A stretch of DNA of 64,000 nucleotides from assembly GCA_029783825.1 (NCBI GenBank), contig JAREIK010000343.1, positions 3,639,001 to 3,703,000 on the forward strand. The letters are read 5' to 3'. Source of the DNA: Sapria himalayana (Eukaryota > Streptophyta > Magnoliopsida > Malpighiales > Rafflesiaceae). Under the pieces are notes generated by a model. The model was not told the origin of the DNA, ran no database searches, and saw nothing but the letters and a program-made list of their open reading frames with translations. The position numbers were made by a program, and so were the translations under genes. Below, one piece after another: positions 25,011-36,799 of the stretch. Each line of letters starts with the position of its first letter. Position 1 is the first letter of the stretch.

Positions 25011-26817
25011 AGTCCAACTCAAAAGCCACTAGAACTCATACATATAGATGTTTGTGGTCTAATCAAGCCAAGCTCGCTTGGTAAGAACAATTATTTTTTT
25101 TTCATAAAAGATTTTTCAATAAAAATATGGATGTATTTTTTGAATAAGAAATCACAGATATTTGAAACTTTTAAGAAGTTCAGAGCCCTTGTTTAAAAGA
25201 AAAATTATCTCGTAATCAAAGTTATGAGATCAAATCATGGAGAAAAATTCACATCAAAATATATTTCAAAAGTTCTGTGAAAATCATGAAATTCAATGAC
25301 CTATGATAGTACCAAGATTCCCCCAACAAAACAAAGTGGCATAAAGGAAAAATACAACAATGATTGACATGGCAAGAAGCATGCTTAAAAGTAAAAGACT
25401 TCAAAGGAGTTATGGGTAGAAGTAGCTTCATGTGAAAATTTTCTATGCAAGTGATCTCCGATAAAAAACATGTAGAGAACAAAAACCACAAGAAGCATGG
25501 AGTGGAAGAAAGCTAGGCATTTCCTATCAAAGAGTCTTTGGGAGTATACTCATGTGCACATACTTGTTGAGCAAAGAAGCAAGCTATATGATAAAAGTTA
25601 TAATACATTTTCATTGATTATGATGTAAATTTAAAAGGCTACAAACTCTACAATTCTACTATTGAGAAGATAATTATTATTCGGAATGACACATTCAATG
25701 AAGAAGGAGAATGGAATCTAGGATAATAAAATTAAGACAACTTCTTTCCATATTTTTAAGAATGTGATATGGAGCATCCAAGGATAGAGCACACTTTTGT
25801 CTTTATTAAGACAAAATACAATCCTACTATTAATACTTCTTATTAGGTAGTTGAAAATCAAGTTAATTTTACTCACTTTTGTCTCTTTGTTGAATGCGAG
25901 CCTATCAACTTCCAAGAAACAATGAGAGATAAGAAGTGAAAATATGCAATGGATGAATAAATAAAGATGATCAAGAAGAATAACACGTGAGAGCTAGCAT
26001 CACTATGATAAAGTATTTGCTCATGTTGCTCAGATAAAAATATTTAAACTAATTATTTTTATGGCAACTCAAAATAATTAGAGAATATATCAAATGGATA
26101 TGAAACATGCCATATTAAATGGAGTATTTGAAGAATGAGTCTACATCCACTAACCACAAGTCTACGAAGTATTAAGAAAAGAATATATGGTTTTAAAGTT
26201 AAAGAAAGTACTCCATGGATTAAACATTAATAAAAACTCCAAGAGCTTGGAATGTTCGAATTGACAAATATCTATAAGAGAAATTTCATCAAGCTTCTAT
26301 ATGAGCATGCCCTCTAAATCAAAATCCAAAATAGTAATATTTTGATTGTATTCATGTATGTAGATGACTTGATCTTCCATAGTAGCAATTCAAAATGTTC
26401 AATGAGTTTAATAATGAGATGAAAGAGTTTGAGATGACCAACATTAGGCTCATATCTTACTACCTCAGCATTGAAGTAAAACAAGAAGACAAAAGCATCC
26501 TAATCACGTAAGAAGGTTTTGCTAATGGCACTATATACAAGGTAGATCCCACTCTCTACAAAAGTATGGTAGGAAGCCTGTGATACTTAACTTGTACAAG
26601 GCTCCATATTATTTGTATGGTTGGAGTTGTTAGTTGGTATGTTGAGAATCCAACAACAATTCATTGGAAGGTGGAAAAAATTTGTTCCCCTATCTTTAAG
26701 GCACTATATATTTTGACTTGTCCTATTCTATCTCTAACAATTACAAGCTTGCTGCATATTGTGATAGGATAAAGATGATTGCATGAGCAATACTAGCTTT
26801 GTATTCTATATGAGAGA

Positions 26818-27177
26818 TGTTAAATACAGCATACAAATATTACACTTCACAAGAAATTACACTTACAACTCTCAATATCACTCACACCACTCAAGACTAC
26901 TCAAGGCCTATGCCTTATACTTATTTCTCTCTTTGGGTGTATTTTTCAACTATCACACTTATGGAGTATTTATAGTAGTAGGAATTCAATACAAACCGTA
27001 CAAATTAAAAATTTCACAACCATACATGTGGCCACACAAAATGCACTATACCTAACCCACTTATAATTGCACTATACCTAACCCACTTATAATTGCACTA
27101 TACCTAACTCACTTATAATTGCACTATACCTAACCCACTTATAATTGCAATAAGTGATGGTGTTGTAATTATTAACA
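26818..27177 (-). mobile_element. Solo LTR, 360 bp, in the RNase H of the copia element
   Basis: Begins TGTTAAATAC, ends ATTATTAACA (TG...CA) and is flanked by the perfect 5-bp target duplication AGAGA (26813-26817 and 27178-27182). A TATA box reads on the minus strand (CTATAAATACTCC at about 26976-26963), so the LTR is inverted relative to its host. Removing it and one duplication brings the two halves of the RNase H-coding text back into register. It contains a 26-bp minisatellite at 27043-27146. Confidence 0.93.
27043..27146. repeat. 26-bp minisatellite, four copies
   Basis: Four copies of a unit starting GCACTATACCTAACCCACTT begin at 27043, 27069, 27095 and 27121. They are identical except one C to T. 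They lie upstream of the TATA box in the U3 part of the minus-oriented solo LTR, the usual place for tandem enhancer-like repeats in plant LTRs. Confidence 0.97.
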
Positions 27178-27433
27178 AGAGATACTACTTTCACTTAAGT
27201 ATCAAAGAAGTAGCTAATTATCACTCTTTCCACATATGAAGCATGGAATGTAGCAGTTACATCATGTAGCAGTTACATATGAAGCATGGAGTAAATTGAA
27301 AGAATTGATGTACAAGTTAAATATTGAAGTCAAAAGATCAAGTTGTGAATATTTTTATATAGTCATTGACAAAAGAAGATTTCATAAGACTAATGGATTT
27401 TCTAGGAGTTATAATATCAAGTTTAAGAGAAAG

Positions 27434-27700
27434 TGTTGGACCATAAACTCGATGTGGAGCCCAACCCAAAATTCAAGTCCATTTCTAGAATATTTTATGT
27501 GGTTTGAATGTCAATAATTATCTTATTAATTCTTATATTAATATTAGATATATAGTTATAAGATATATATTTGAGATTAATCAAGTATTGGTATAAATAC
27601 TCCTTTCTCCAACTTATTTTAATATCAAAAATAAAATGAAGAATAATAACTTTCTAAGTGAGTGATATTATAATTTTTGTCTTTCAATTTTATTTTTTTA
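27434..27700 (+). repeat. 3' LTR of the copia element
   Basis: Begins TGTTGGACCATAAACTC directly after the polypurine tract and pairs with the 5' LTR at 22800. Similarity stops after about 265 bases, some 60 bases short of the 5' copy, so its right end is deleted or diverged. Confidence 0.75.
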
Positions 27701-28700
27701 ATGAGTGTTATCTCTTTCCAATAGATAATGCTACATGTGGCAAGAACGTCTAGGGAGTTATAGTCCCCACCAGAGTTGAATTAGGGATTATGATAATAGC
27801 CTTATCTGACTGATTTATTTGGGTGAGAAGCATCATAATTTTCTCACCATCTAGCATCACATTGATAACACACTCATCGATCATATTCACCATTATATCC
27901 TTCTTAACTATTTGTGTGAGAAAGCAATGCAAAGAAAAAACAAGAAATGAAAAGCATCACACCAAGATAGGGTCAATAGAAATTTGATGACAATTCAATA
28001 ATAAAAATCATATAACTATAATCTTTTAATTCTAATTGATAATAACTTTATTTACACTTTTATGATTATATTATTTGGCTAATTGTCATTCAAAAGCATG
28101 AAATTTTTATTGAGCCTATGTTGATTCAGTAAACTTATTCCTATTAATTCAATAATTATATTTCTAAGTGAATCAAATCAACCAAAAATATATTAACAAT
28201 AATTTTCAAAATGAATGCATATATAAGAATAATATATTGTTATCTCAACTTAATATATATTAATATGTCTAGACATATTATTAATTTTCAATATTATTAA
28301 ATCCAATTTAATCAATTCAAGCAATTGTCAATATTAATTAAATGTATCTCATATAAGGAATAAATAATAAAAGCAAATATTCTAATTAAAAAAATGAAAA
28401 AATTGTTTTCTATATGTTCAAACATTAGAAAATATATAAGAATAATATTAATATAAATAAAATATTGAAAAGTCAAGAAATTGTGGCGGTTGTATCATAA
28501 TTTTTTTCTATTATGTATCTTTCATTTATTCCTTCTAAATGGTCTCTATCATCACTTTGCCCCAAGTCTACTCTTCTTTTATTTTCATCCATCTTGTGTT
28601 TTTATATAGGGTTTGGTTAGCTAGGATAATTTAGGAATAACAACTTAGGTCAATTAAAATATATAATATAGATATGATTGGGCTATCATCCTCTGGATTT
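27701..28700. other. AT-rich DNA without recognised features
   Basis: No coding or repeat structure was recognised on either strand. Small open frames are random. Confidence 0.4.
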
Positions 28701-30152
28701 CCAATCATAAGCCTTGTGTTAGGATTAACTCATACTTTTAAAGGTACAACTAAAGTTTGGTGTCACAACTAGAACTATGATGTCGTGATGTGAATGTATT
28801 TGCAACCTATTTTCTATGGTTGTGACTACAAGACTATGCATTTGGTGTTGCAAAATGCAACCTGAATTATGGAGTTGCAATTCGAATGAAGTCGTGTTTT
28901 GGATCATGAAATATACTATGAAATGACTCAACTAAATATGTAACATATATTTTAGTATTATGACCTATATTTAAAAGTCATGGCTCAATTAAAGTGATAA
29001 AATATGCTTATATTAAGAAGTTATGACTTAATTGAAGCTATAACATATTATTTGGTACTTTACAAAATTTTGATATATATTTATTATTTGTTGTGCTTAG
29101 TACATATTTGAGAGATTTCACTAAATTTTGATTATGAGGAAATTTGATGAATGCTAGTGAAATCATATATATTTTAGATAAAATTGGTAGACTTGGTGAA
29201 GTGAAGGCTTGGAGGGAAGAGAAGTAATAAAGAGTATTAAAATTTCTCATTTCATGACATGGGTACACCTTCTATGATCGTATTGAATAATTGTGGCATT
29301 ATTTCTTGGTCATAACTCCATGAAATAATTCATAACAATCTTTGTATGTCATGACCCTACCATTAATTTATCAAAATTTTTTATTATACTACACAATCTT
29401 TATTAATTTATGACCATGACATTTTATAATAGTCATGACTACACTATCTCTCAAACACATAAGAGTCATGATATTATTTTCATGTTATAGCAGTCAAGTA
29501 TTCCATTGGTATGAATAGAAATTTTACAATTAGGCTTATTATGCTTGAGGTAGTGATTTTTATTAACAACATTATGACAACTAGTATCAACCCCATTATT
29601 AGCTAATATGTAGATATTTATAGTAAAGAAGCTATAAATGGAATTTGAAGATATAACCTCAATAAGAAGATAAAGCAGGTGACAAAATTTATGAGGCTAA
29701 TGTGAAAACATTTAGGATAGAAAATATTTAAGAGTAAATTAAAGATATAGCCTCAATTACTTAAGAATAAAAAGACAAAGTGAACTATAAAGTTTTGGTG
29801 GCTGGAATGGATAAAGTTGGGAAGGAGAAGTTTGTGCAAAAAGATGAAAAAGACAATATATTTTACAATGTCAAGACAAAGGAGAAAACTAAGAAAAGGA
29901 GCTCCACCCAAACTATCTTCGTAGATTATAGTATAAGGTTGGTTATTCATTTAACATCCATAACTGATATCAAAAGTACAAAAAAGAAAGAGGTGAAATA
30001 ATATACTAAGATGCTAGCATTGATATCAAAGATCTTTGATTGAGAAAAAGAAGTTTTGATAATATGGATATGAAAGTTAAATATAGCAATGCTTGAGAGA
30101 TAATTCAAGATTTTTTTTGTACTACTTGTTTGATGAAGTGTGTTTATTGTGA

Positions 30153-30186
<34 letters not shown>

Positions 30187-31350
30187 TTAAACTCCACATA
30201 AAATCTTTTTTTTTCTCAAATCCATGATAGTTTTTTATAACTATGACTTTGGTGTTATAGAAAAAAAAAACTCATCATATGTTTGATGACAAAGCCACAC
30301 AAATTTTTAGGGCTACAACATTAATATTATAGAAGAAAAAGTAGCATAGGGGGTATACGACAAAGCTATGGTGATTTTTCAAAGTGGTATACAAGAAAAA
30401 ACAATATAAAAGTTATAAGGAAAATTCATTAATTTAATCTAATACCATGAATTTGAAAAAATTGCTTGATATTATACCATGCCTTTTTATTTGCAGAAAA
30501 AGACAAACCATAGAATCAAGACATTCATTTACTAGGTTGCGACTATAAAAATATATTCTCGAATCAAGACCATATAAAATTGCTTGATAAATCAAGACCT
30601 TCATTTAGTTAAGTATGCATAACTAATATTTATATGAAGAGTTTAACTATATGTAGTTTAACTAATTTAACTATATGAAGAGTAAGAATTATATTGGAGT
30701 TGCAAAATTAATAAAACAGAGGAAGATGAATGTTAATTGCAATATTCTTCAAAGTCATGTCCTTAGAGGAATCATCATATGTCTACAACTCCGAGGAAGC
30801 TAATGGATCAATTGATGAAGACAAGATTGAGATAGAGATTATGGAGAGCGAAACAAAGACAAGGCTATGACTATATGTAGTGTTCCAACTTTGGCATCAT
30901 ATAATAAAAACGTGTAAGGAAAACTAGAAGACAAAGTCATGGTTATGTACAATACTATGATTAAACACAAAGTCATGGCTATACACAATTTCACAACTTT
31001 AGAGTTACATTACATTTAACAAAAAAAAGTTAAAAAAATTTCAAGATAAGAGCGTGCCTTCACTCAGTGCCGTGACTAGGCTTAGACTAATTTACTCAAC
31101 ATCATGACTAAGACTAAAAAATGAAAAATATGATGAAGTATTTGCCAAGTGGTAGCATGTAAGGATTGACCCATACTTATGAGGTTGCAATGAGGATTTG
31201 GTGTCACAACTTGAACTATGATGTGACAACCTGAATGAAGTCACAACCTATTTTATATCGTTGTGATTGTAATACCATGTATTTGGTATTCCATGTTGAA
31301 CTATTGAGTCACAACCTATTTTTTATCATTATTTGATCTTTGTAACTCAA
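28700..31350. repeat. Degenerate repeat region rich in ATGACTT/TCACAACC motifs
   Basis: Short motifs of the type (g)TCATGACTT, TCACAACCT and CTATGACTTTG recur many times on the plus strand. Two longer stretches, about 28717-28935 and 31160-31330, match as direct repeats (both carry GGTGTCACAACT.GAACTATGATG). The same motif family returns at 41.7-46.6 kb. No open frame longer than about 75 codons is meaningful. It may be the ruin of an unclassified repeat or large retrotransposon. Confidence 0.5.
30155..30184. repeat. (AC)n microsatellite
   Basis: A clean AC dinucleotide run of about 15 units within the degenerate repeat region. Confidence 0.97.
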
Positions 31351-31419
31351 AAAACAATAGGCATTTTAAATTGAAATTATTTGTTGGTGAGAAAGTGAAA
31401 GTTGGCGTAACTTTTAAAG

Positions 31420-32046
31420 GGGTTTTGGGGGATTGTGTTTAGCAGTACTCCCTTGATAATATTTAAAAAAAAAATAGTCAATCTTTTAATATTTGAAAAA
31501 AAATTTCCAAACTTTAAAAAATTAAAATTTGAGGTACTCTATTATGTTAATTCTAAATTGCCCTTCATTAAATCTCATCGGCCCTCTCCCATCGCCAATC
31601 GCACCTCGACCAGAAGCTTGTGGTCAAGCTCGATGGAGCTTGACGGGCTCTCGTCATCTCTTGGAACTCATGGTTGAGTTCTAAGATCTCTTCGTAGAGC
31701 TCCGAGAGCTGATGTGAGCCTATCAAGCTTCATCGAGCTCAATCGAGAGCTTCATTGAGCTCGTGGTCGAGCTCAAGGAACTGATGGGAACTCGTCAAGC
31801 TCCATCGACCTCGGCCATGAGCTCCATCGAATTCAACAATGAACTCTTGGTTGAGGGGCAATTGGTGATGGGAGAGGGCGATGAGATTTAATAAAGGGCG
31901 AATTCAGGATTAACATAATAGAATAGCTCAAATTTTAATTTCTTAAGAGTTTGGTGAATTTTATTCAAATATTAAAAAATAAATTAATTATTTTTAAATA
32001 TTTCGGGGATGTATTCAAATTTCAAAACACCATTTCAATTCCCCCC
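31420..32046. mobile_element. Long-inverted-repeat (MULE-like or fold-back) element A
   Basis: The left arm (about 31425-31612) and right arm (about 32046-31855, inverted) match over some 190 bases: TTTAATATTTGAA, CCAAACT, AAAATTTGAG, TATTATGTTAAT and TTAAATCTCATCG occur in the same order in both. The core (31610-31850) is dominated by AGCTCGA, GAGCTC and TCGAGCTC words. There is no transposase. Long arms suggest a Mutator-like non-autonomous or fold-back element; I could not define a 9-10 bp target duplication, so the class is unproven. Confidence 0.7.
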
Positions 32047-32199
32047 CTAATTTTTCGTTACTGAATTTAAATAATTGAATTAAATAAATGAGCCAAAAAT
32101 CTATAACTTAAATAAAAGGAATAAATACATTGTTAAAAATAACAGTGGCTCGTATACCCGAATCACAAATGTTGAAAGTTTGCGAATAAAAATTTGGGC

Positions 32200-33060
32200 A
32201 ACAAATTTAGGGTTCGTAGAGCTCGATGCCCCTGATCCTCGCGTATAAAATCCTAGCTGGTTCCGCCATTAACGGTGCAAATGACGAGGGTTGTTATTGA
32301 GCGAATTCTCCAATTTTGATTGGGAATGATGAATCAAACTTCTTAATAGGAAGATCCGATGCCTCTTTTTTTTTTTTTATTTCTTATTTCTAACTTCTGA
32401 TCGGAAAGAAGACGATGCGCCGTTTATAATTCCGACGAACTGCAATTCGTAAGTTTTGCACAAAATGTGGAATTCATCGACCAGGGCGATCCGATGCTCT
32501 TCTTCTCATCTTATCTCTGATAAAGTTCGTCCCCGCCCCACTTCTTTTTTTCTGATTCATGCATGCAGTGTTTTGGATGACGAGAAATGCTTATGTTACA
32601 GTTATCCCTGTCTGACATGAGAGGATGATACTAGAGATCCGACACTCACTGCATTTTAATTTGTTGATTTAATTTCATTCTGATTTGTATTTTCGATTTT
32701 TGTTTTCAATCGCTCTGTGAAATCTACAAGTTGATTTCTAATGCTCGATATGCAGTGCAACCCTAGTTTTGCCACATTCCTGTTCTCCATCCGCCAAATG
32801 CTTCTTTTAAGGTGCCCGAGTTGTAAGTAGTCATCTGAAATTTCATCTTATTTTGTTCATCTTCAAAATGTGTTCTAAGTTCGCATTTTCCTCGGCCAAT
32901 TTCTTGATGTTTGTTTATGTTTTTAAACGAAATATCCAGTGTGCTGTTGGCATTTTGTTGAATCAAGAACACCATCAGCTCTCACAGCCATGTAGTTGAG
33001 ATTAAGTTTCATAATTTTTTTATTGTAAAGCTACTTTCCTCTTGTAGGATTGACATGTAA
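32200..33060 (+). other. Possible small transcription unit
   Basis: A GC-richer stretch between two elements has a TATA-like GCGTATAAAATCC (about 32242) and an ATG at 32465 opening a 45-codon frame, MWNSSTRAIRCSSSHLISDK and onward, that looks like an organelle-type leader or first exon. Candidate GT donors and CAG acceptors follow (for example after 32524, and before 32757). I recognise no protein family. It could be a short gene, a noncoding transcript or a gene fragment, convergent with the BPC gene. Confidence 0.25.
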
Positions 33061-33398
33061 ATAATTGATTTTAAGTTTAGAACAGACGGTGATACTTTTT
33101 TCTGCACAACAGCACCCTCTTCGCAGTTAGCCCATATAACTTAAGTTCTTCCATGTTCGAAACAAATTTCAACAGTCAGCCATGGACGGCCCTTTACTGC
33201 ACCATATCACGTGCAATGAAATAACATACCGTATGTATACACATACACACGTATATACATGCACACATATATTTGGGTAAACATTTTTCAAGAACATAAA
33301 GTTGTAAGTTTTATTTGTTAGACTTTGAAATGGAAAGGGTAAAGATTTATATAATTTTAACTAAACTGCGTACCTGATGAACCAAAATTTAAAAGTTT

Positions 33399-34438
33399 CT
33401 ATCTGATGGTGATATAGCGGTTAGTGCCGTGCTTAGCCCAGTGATGTTTGAGGTCGACTGGGCTAGAGAGATCATGGCCCTCGCCGGCAAGTCGGCTGAG
33501 GAGCTTGCTGAAAGCACCGCCGCTCATCTTTCGCCCACCAATACGAGCATGCCTCTTGTTGGGCAGTGTTGGCAGTGGGAACACGGATATTGTGGTGGTG
33601 CAGCAAGAAGACTGCCATCCGCCATTGCCCCATTTGTAGCACTGGCGAAATACACCAGTACAGGAGCAGACGGGAGCCGGCATGGTCGTGTCATCGAACG
33701 CAACGCGATTCAACCCATAATCGTTTTCCTTCCAATCAGGCTTCAGCTCAACTATTTGCTTGTTTATGTCATCCCCATCAATGCCGAACACGAGTTTGTT
33801 CATGTTCTGGTTTTCTCTCTTGACTTTGCCATGAGGTTTTGAGGCTTTCTTTCCGTGCTTCGTTGATCGTTTGTTGTGCTCTGTTTTTGGAGGCGCATCC
33901 ATGGCGGCAGCTAGAGACACTGCGACATCACTGTTGGTGTTCATTTCTTTGTTGTTCAGGCAGGAAACTTCGCCTGCGTTTGTCATGTGATGCAATTGCT
34001 TTAACCCGCGTGCGATTTGGCACAGATTGCCACTGGGGAAGGTGTTCTCTCTGTACCGAAGAGTGGCAATGGCGTTGTCTCGTTCCATTATGGCGTTGTT
34101 TCTCTCTGCAAATGCTGAATCTCTTTGAAGGAATGCCAAGTCTCGTTCTGCAATTGCTGCCTTCTTTTCTGAAATAGCTACGTTTCTTTCGTGAACTGCT
34201 GCATCTCTCTCACCCATCATCACCATTATCTGTTTCATCGAAAGCTGAGGATGCATCAACCACTGAGATAAGCAGAAAACAGACGTGATAAGATGTGGTT
34301 ACTTGTTCATAAACCAAACGCCACGACCCACAAAGAACGCATAAAGCATTTGTCTGATATAGTATGTACCTGGCCCTGTGTTGTTTGAGACTGATCGGCA
34401 TTTGATCTTCCATCGTCATGGTGTCCACCATCATCCAT
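33399..34438 (-). CDS. BBR/BPC GAGA-binding transcription factor (group II)
   Basis: Two coding exons: 34438-34370 (23 codons beginning [11 protein letters not shown], donor CAG|GTACAT) and 34262-33399 (acceptor CTCAG, first residues [11 protein letters not shown]), giving about 310 aa with a TAG stop. The order of parts is that of group II BPCs. The N-terminal box is followed by a helical, Ala/Glu/Arg-rich zipper at about residues 30-75 with the repeat [19 protein letters not shown] Lys-rich stretch near residues 125-150 ([13 protein letters not shown]) is probably the nuclear signal. The C-terminal DNA-binding domain carries CSCTG, QCYKWG, SSCCTTT, GGRKMS and the ending TNRYITIR, with the conserved cysteines present. 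Family members bind GA repeats and recruit Polycomb components to target promoters. Both exons are open and complete. Confidence 0.95.
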
Positions 34439-35618
34439 CCTACTTCCAAGTAGAAAGCAATACGAAACAGTGGCAAGTAATGATAACGAATCGTCAGTGG
34501 AGAATCATTTCACTCAGCCTCGTCTCTGTCCAAGAATCACCAGTAAAAACACCTCCAGCAAAGTTTTCCTGTATCAAAAACACCGGTTTCCATTAAAAAG
34601 AACGCAAACGAGCAAGAAAACAAATTATATTGCACGCCCCTGTGAAGCGCATCGAGCGTAGGTATGGTATGGTGAGTATCCGGCTGTGAATCAAATAGGA
34701 CCATGGAATTTGTTCTTCCACTTACTCCGAGTTCATTGAAATCCATCCAGCTTATCCTGCAATCGAGAGAGCAGTTTCGCGTTTCAGCATACTTATCCTT
34801 GCAGCCCGAAGCAATATTCTATCATGCCCGCCACCTACATGTAACAGAAGCACATGTAACACGAAATTCACGTTATCTACCTGAGCAAACGCCTAAAACC
34901 CTAGAAATCGAAAATTGTTTAGGCCAGCAACAGCCTTTTTAAGGAACACGAGCCAGAAATCAAGACGACGATCGGAAAAATTGGTAATGAAAAATCAGCT
35001 TTCAGCAAAGTCTAAACGCTGGTTCAACAGTTGCAGAACAAGCTGAGAGATTCGGAAAGGGGAACTGGTACAGAAGTTAACCTGCCTGAGCTAGGCGAGG
35101 ACTACTAGCACTAGATTTACTAGTATAGGCATCTAGTTTTGTCTGGACCGAGAATTTGCTGGTCGTCGAGTCGAGACTGTGAAATGTGCCCGTGAACTCC
35201 CCTGCTAGATTTATTAGCAAAAGCACAAAATGCTCATTTAATAAATAAATATAACTTTATTTTTCTGCAATATTTACTACAAAAATTTAATTACGAATCT
35301 GTCCTTACCTGCGAGACTATATAAAGCTCATTTTTTTAGCCCCCATTATCTAGTGGCATTACATGGGCTTTATGTGTGTGTGTGTGTGTATTACACATCA
35401 CACTTGCAAATAAACAATAGGATTAATTTTAAGAAGAAAAAGAAAAACATTTTTCAATTTTGAAAATTGGTTTTTGAATGAATTGATAGTTTTAAATTTC
35501 AAAATTATTGATGAAATTCAATTTTTTTTTATGATTGATATGTCGTGTGAAGAGATTGGAAGTATTATTTTTAATTCACAAAAATATAAATATTTTATAT
35601 TTTAGTGTAATTTTTCTT
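34439..35618 (-). promoter_or_regulatory. 5' leader and promoter region of the BPC gene
   Basis: This GC-richer segment upstream of the BPC start (to about 35220) probably includes 5' UTR exons and introns. A GT-rich microsatellite lies at 35373-35389. The transcription start cannot be placed from sequence alone. Beyond 35220 the DNA is AT-rich up to element B. Confidence 0.4.
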
Positions 35619-36797
35619 GGGATAATTATGTTTTGTCATATTTCTAAGAAAATAATTGAAAAAAAAAAGAACTAAGTATTTAATAATTAAAAAAATATAT
35701 ACCAAATTCTTTACTAATTGTTATTTATTGATTTCAAATATACTAATCTAAAAATACCCTTAACTCTCTTTTCTCCTCTTGCCCCTCGCCTTGCTCTATT
35801 GTAACTTGCCCCTCCATACCTTTCTTGTTGCCCTTCTCTTGTTGTCCTCGCCCGTTGTCCCTGCCCATCACTCATTGAGCTACATTAAGCTCGACAAGGA
35901 GCTCTTGGTGTTGGGCAATTGTGATTTCACGATAGTGATTCAAAAGAAGAGAATAACAGAGAAACAACAAACGATATATATGCAATGCACAATCACAATC
36001 TAACTATGGCATAATCAAAAATAAAAACAAAATCATAACAGAAACATACGAAATAACGTGGTTCACTAGTTCAACACGACTAGCCACATCTACCATAAAA
36101 TATTTGTGTTATAGATTATAACCAACACATAGAATTTTCAATATGTATAGTGGAGAAATAGTCGAGAAAAATTGTGCAGAAAGAGAAGAAATTCCAGAGA
36201 TGATCAGTTTCACACATGAAAAACAGCAGCCTGAAAAATATAAAATAAATACAATTTATATTAATGTAATTTCTAGTTTAATTAACTGGAGTTGGACCTC
36301 CATTACTGTGTTATTACTGCGTTTCTGGCATCATAATATTTTATTTCTTGCACTTACATGAAAATATTAGAACATAAACAATTTGGTTATACATAACATA
36401 TAATCAAAATAAATTATATACAACACTTGAAACTTGACAAAGAGCTCGACTAGGAGCTCCATGAAGTTGCATGTAGCTCGACGAGTTCATGGAGCTTGAT
36501 GGGAATTTGTCGAGCTCCATGAAGCAAGTCGAGCTCCTGGAGCTCGACCAGGAGCTCGGCGAGGGGTGAGTTACAGGGGAGATAGCAAGTTATAGGAGAG
36601 AGAAACTAGTGGGATTAAAATTTATTATGAATTATTTAATTATATATTTTGGATTAAGATAAGGGTCTTTTAGGTTTACTAAATTTGAGTGTAGTAAATA
36701 TCAATTAATTAAGAGGTTGATGTATTTTTAAATTATTAAATATTTAGTTTTTTTTTAATTATTTTATTGGGAGTTCACCAAAACATAATTTTTCCTT
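35619..36797. mobile_element. Long-inverted-repeat element B, relative of element A
   Basis: The left arm from GGATAATTATGTTTTG (about 35620) and the right arm ending near 36797, inverted, match over about 200 bases with small gaps, including ATTTAATAATT and a C-rich inner part (CCCCTCGCC). The core is AGCTCGA-rich as in element A, and the passage with GAGCTCTTGGTG and GGCAATTG pairs with A's right core. About 490 bases (35935-36425) of a different, AT-rich sequence split the core. No transposase and no defined target duplication were found. Confidence 0.7.
35935..36425. mobile_element. Unclassified insertion in element B
   Basis: AT-rich DNA between the two AGCTCGA-rich halves carries AACGTGGTTCACTAGTTC, a word reminiscent of sequence near LTR ends in some plant retrotransposons. 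Exact borders and target duplication were not resolved; it may be an LTR fragment. Confidence 0.35.
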
Positions 36798-36799
36798 TT

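Larger units (their letters stand above)
22800..27700 (+). mobile_element. Ty1/copia element with both LTRs, nested insertions
   Basis: Two direct repeats mark the ends: 22800 to about 23126 and 27434 to about 27700. Both begin with TGTT and share text such as CTTATTAATTCT. A primer-binding site (TGGTGTCATAAAGC, 23129-23142) follows the 5' copy, and a polypurine tract (AAGTTTAAGAGAAAG) abuts the 3' copy. Domain order is copia-type: gag, protease (23910-24308), GAG-pre-integrase (about 24420-24620), integrase (25015-25500), RT with a YVDD box (about 26350), RNase H (about 26700-27300). Stops throughout the pol region make it non-functional. Two unrelated solo LTRs are inserted at 24637 and 26818. 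A target duplication for the host element was not identified. Confidence 0.85.

Noticed and set aside
22800..27700. Integrated pararetrovirus or Ty3/gypsy element
   Set aside because: Protease-integrase-RT-RNase H order, tRNA-iMet type PBS and LTRs fit Ty1/copia; no movement or coat protein text was seen.
33429..34177. Plus-strand open frames of 137 and 112 aa
   Set aside because: They are antisense shadows of the BPC coding exon, without any family similarity.
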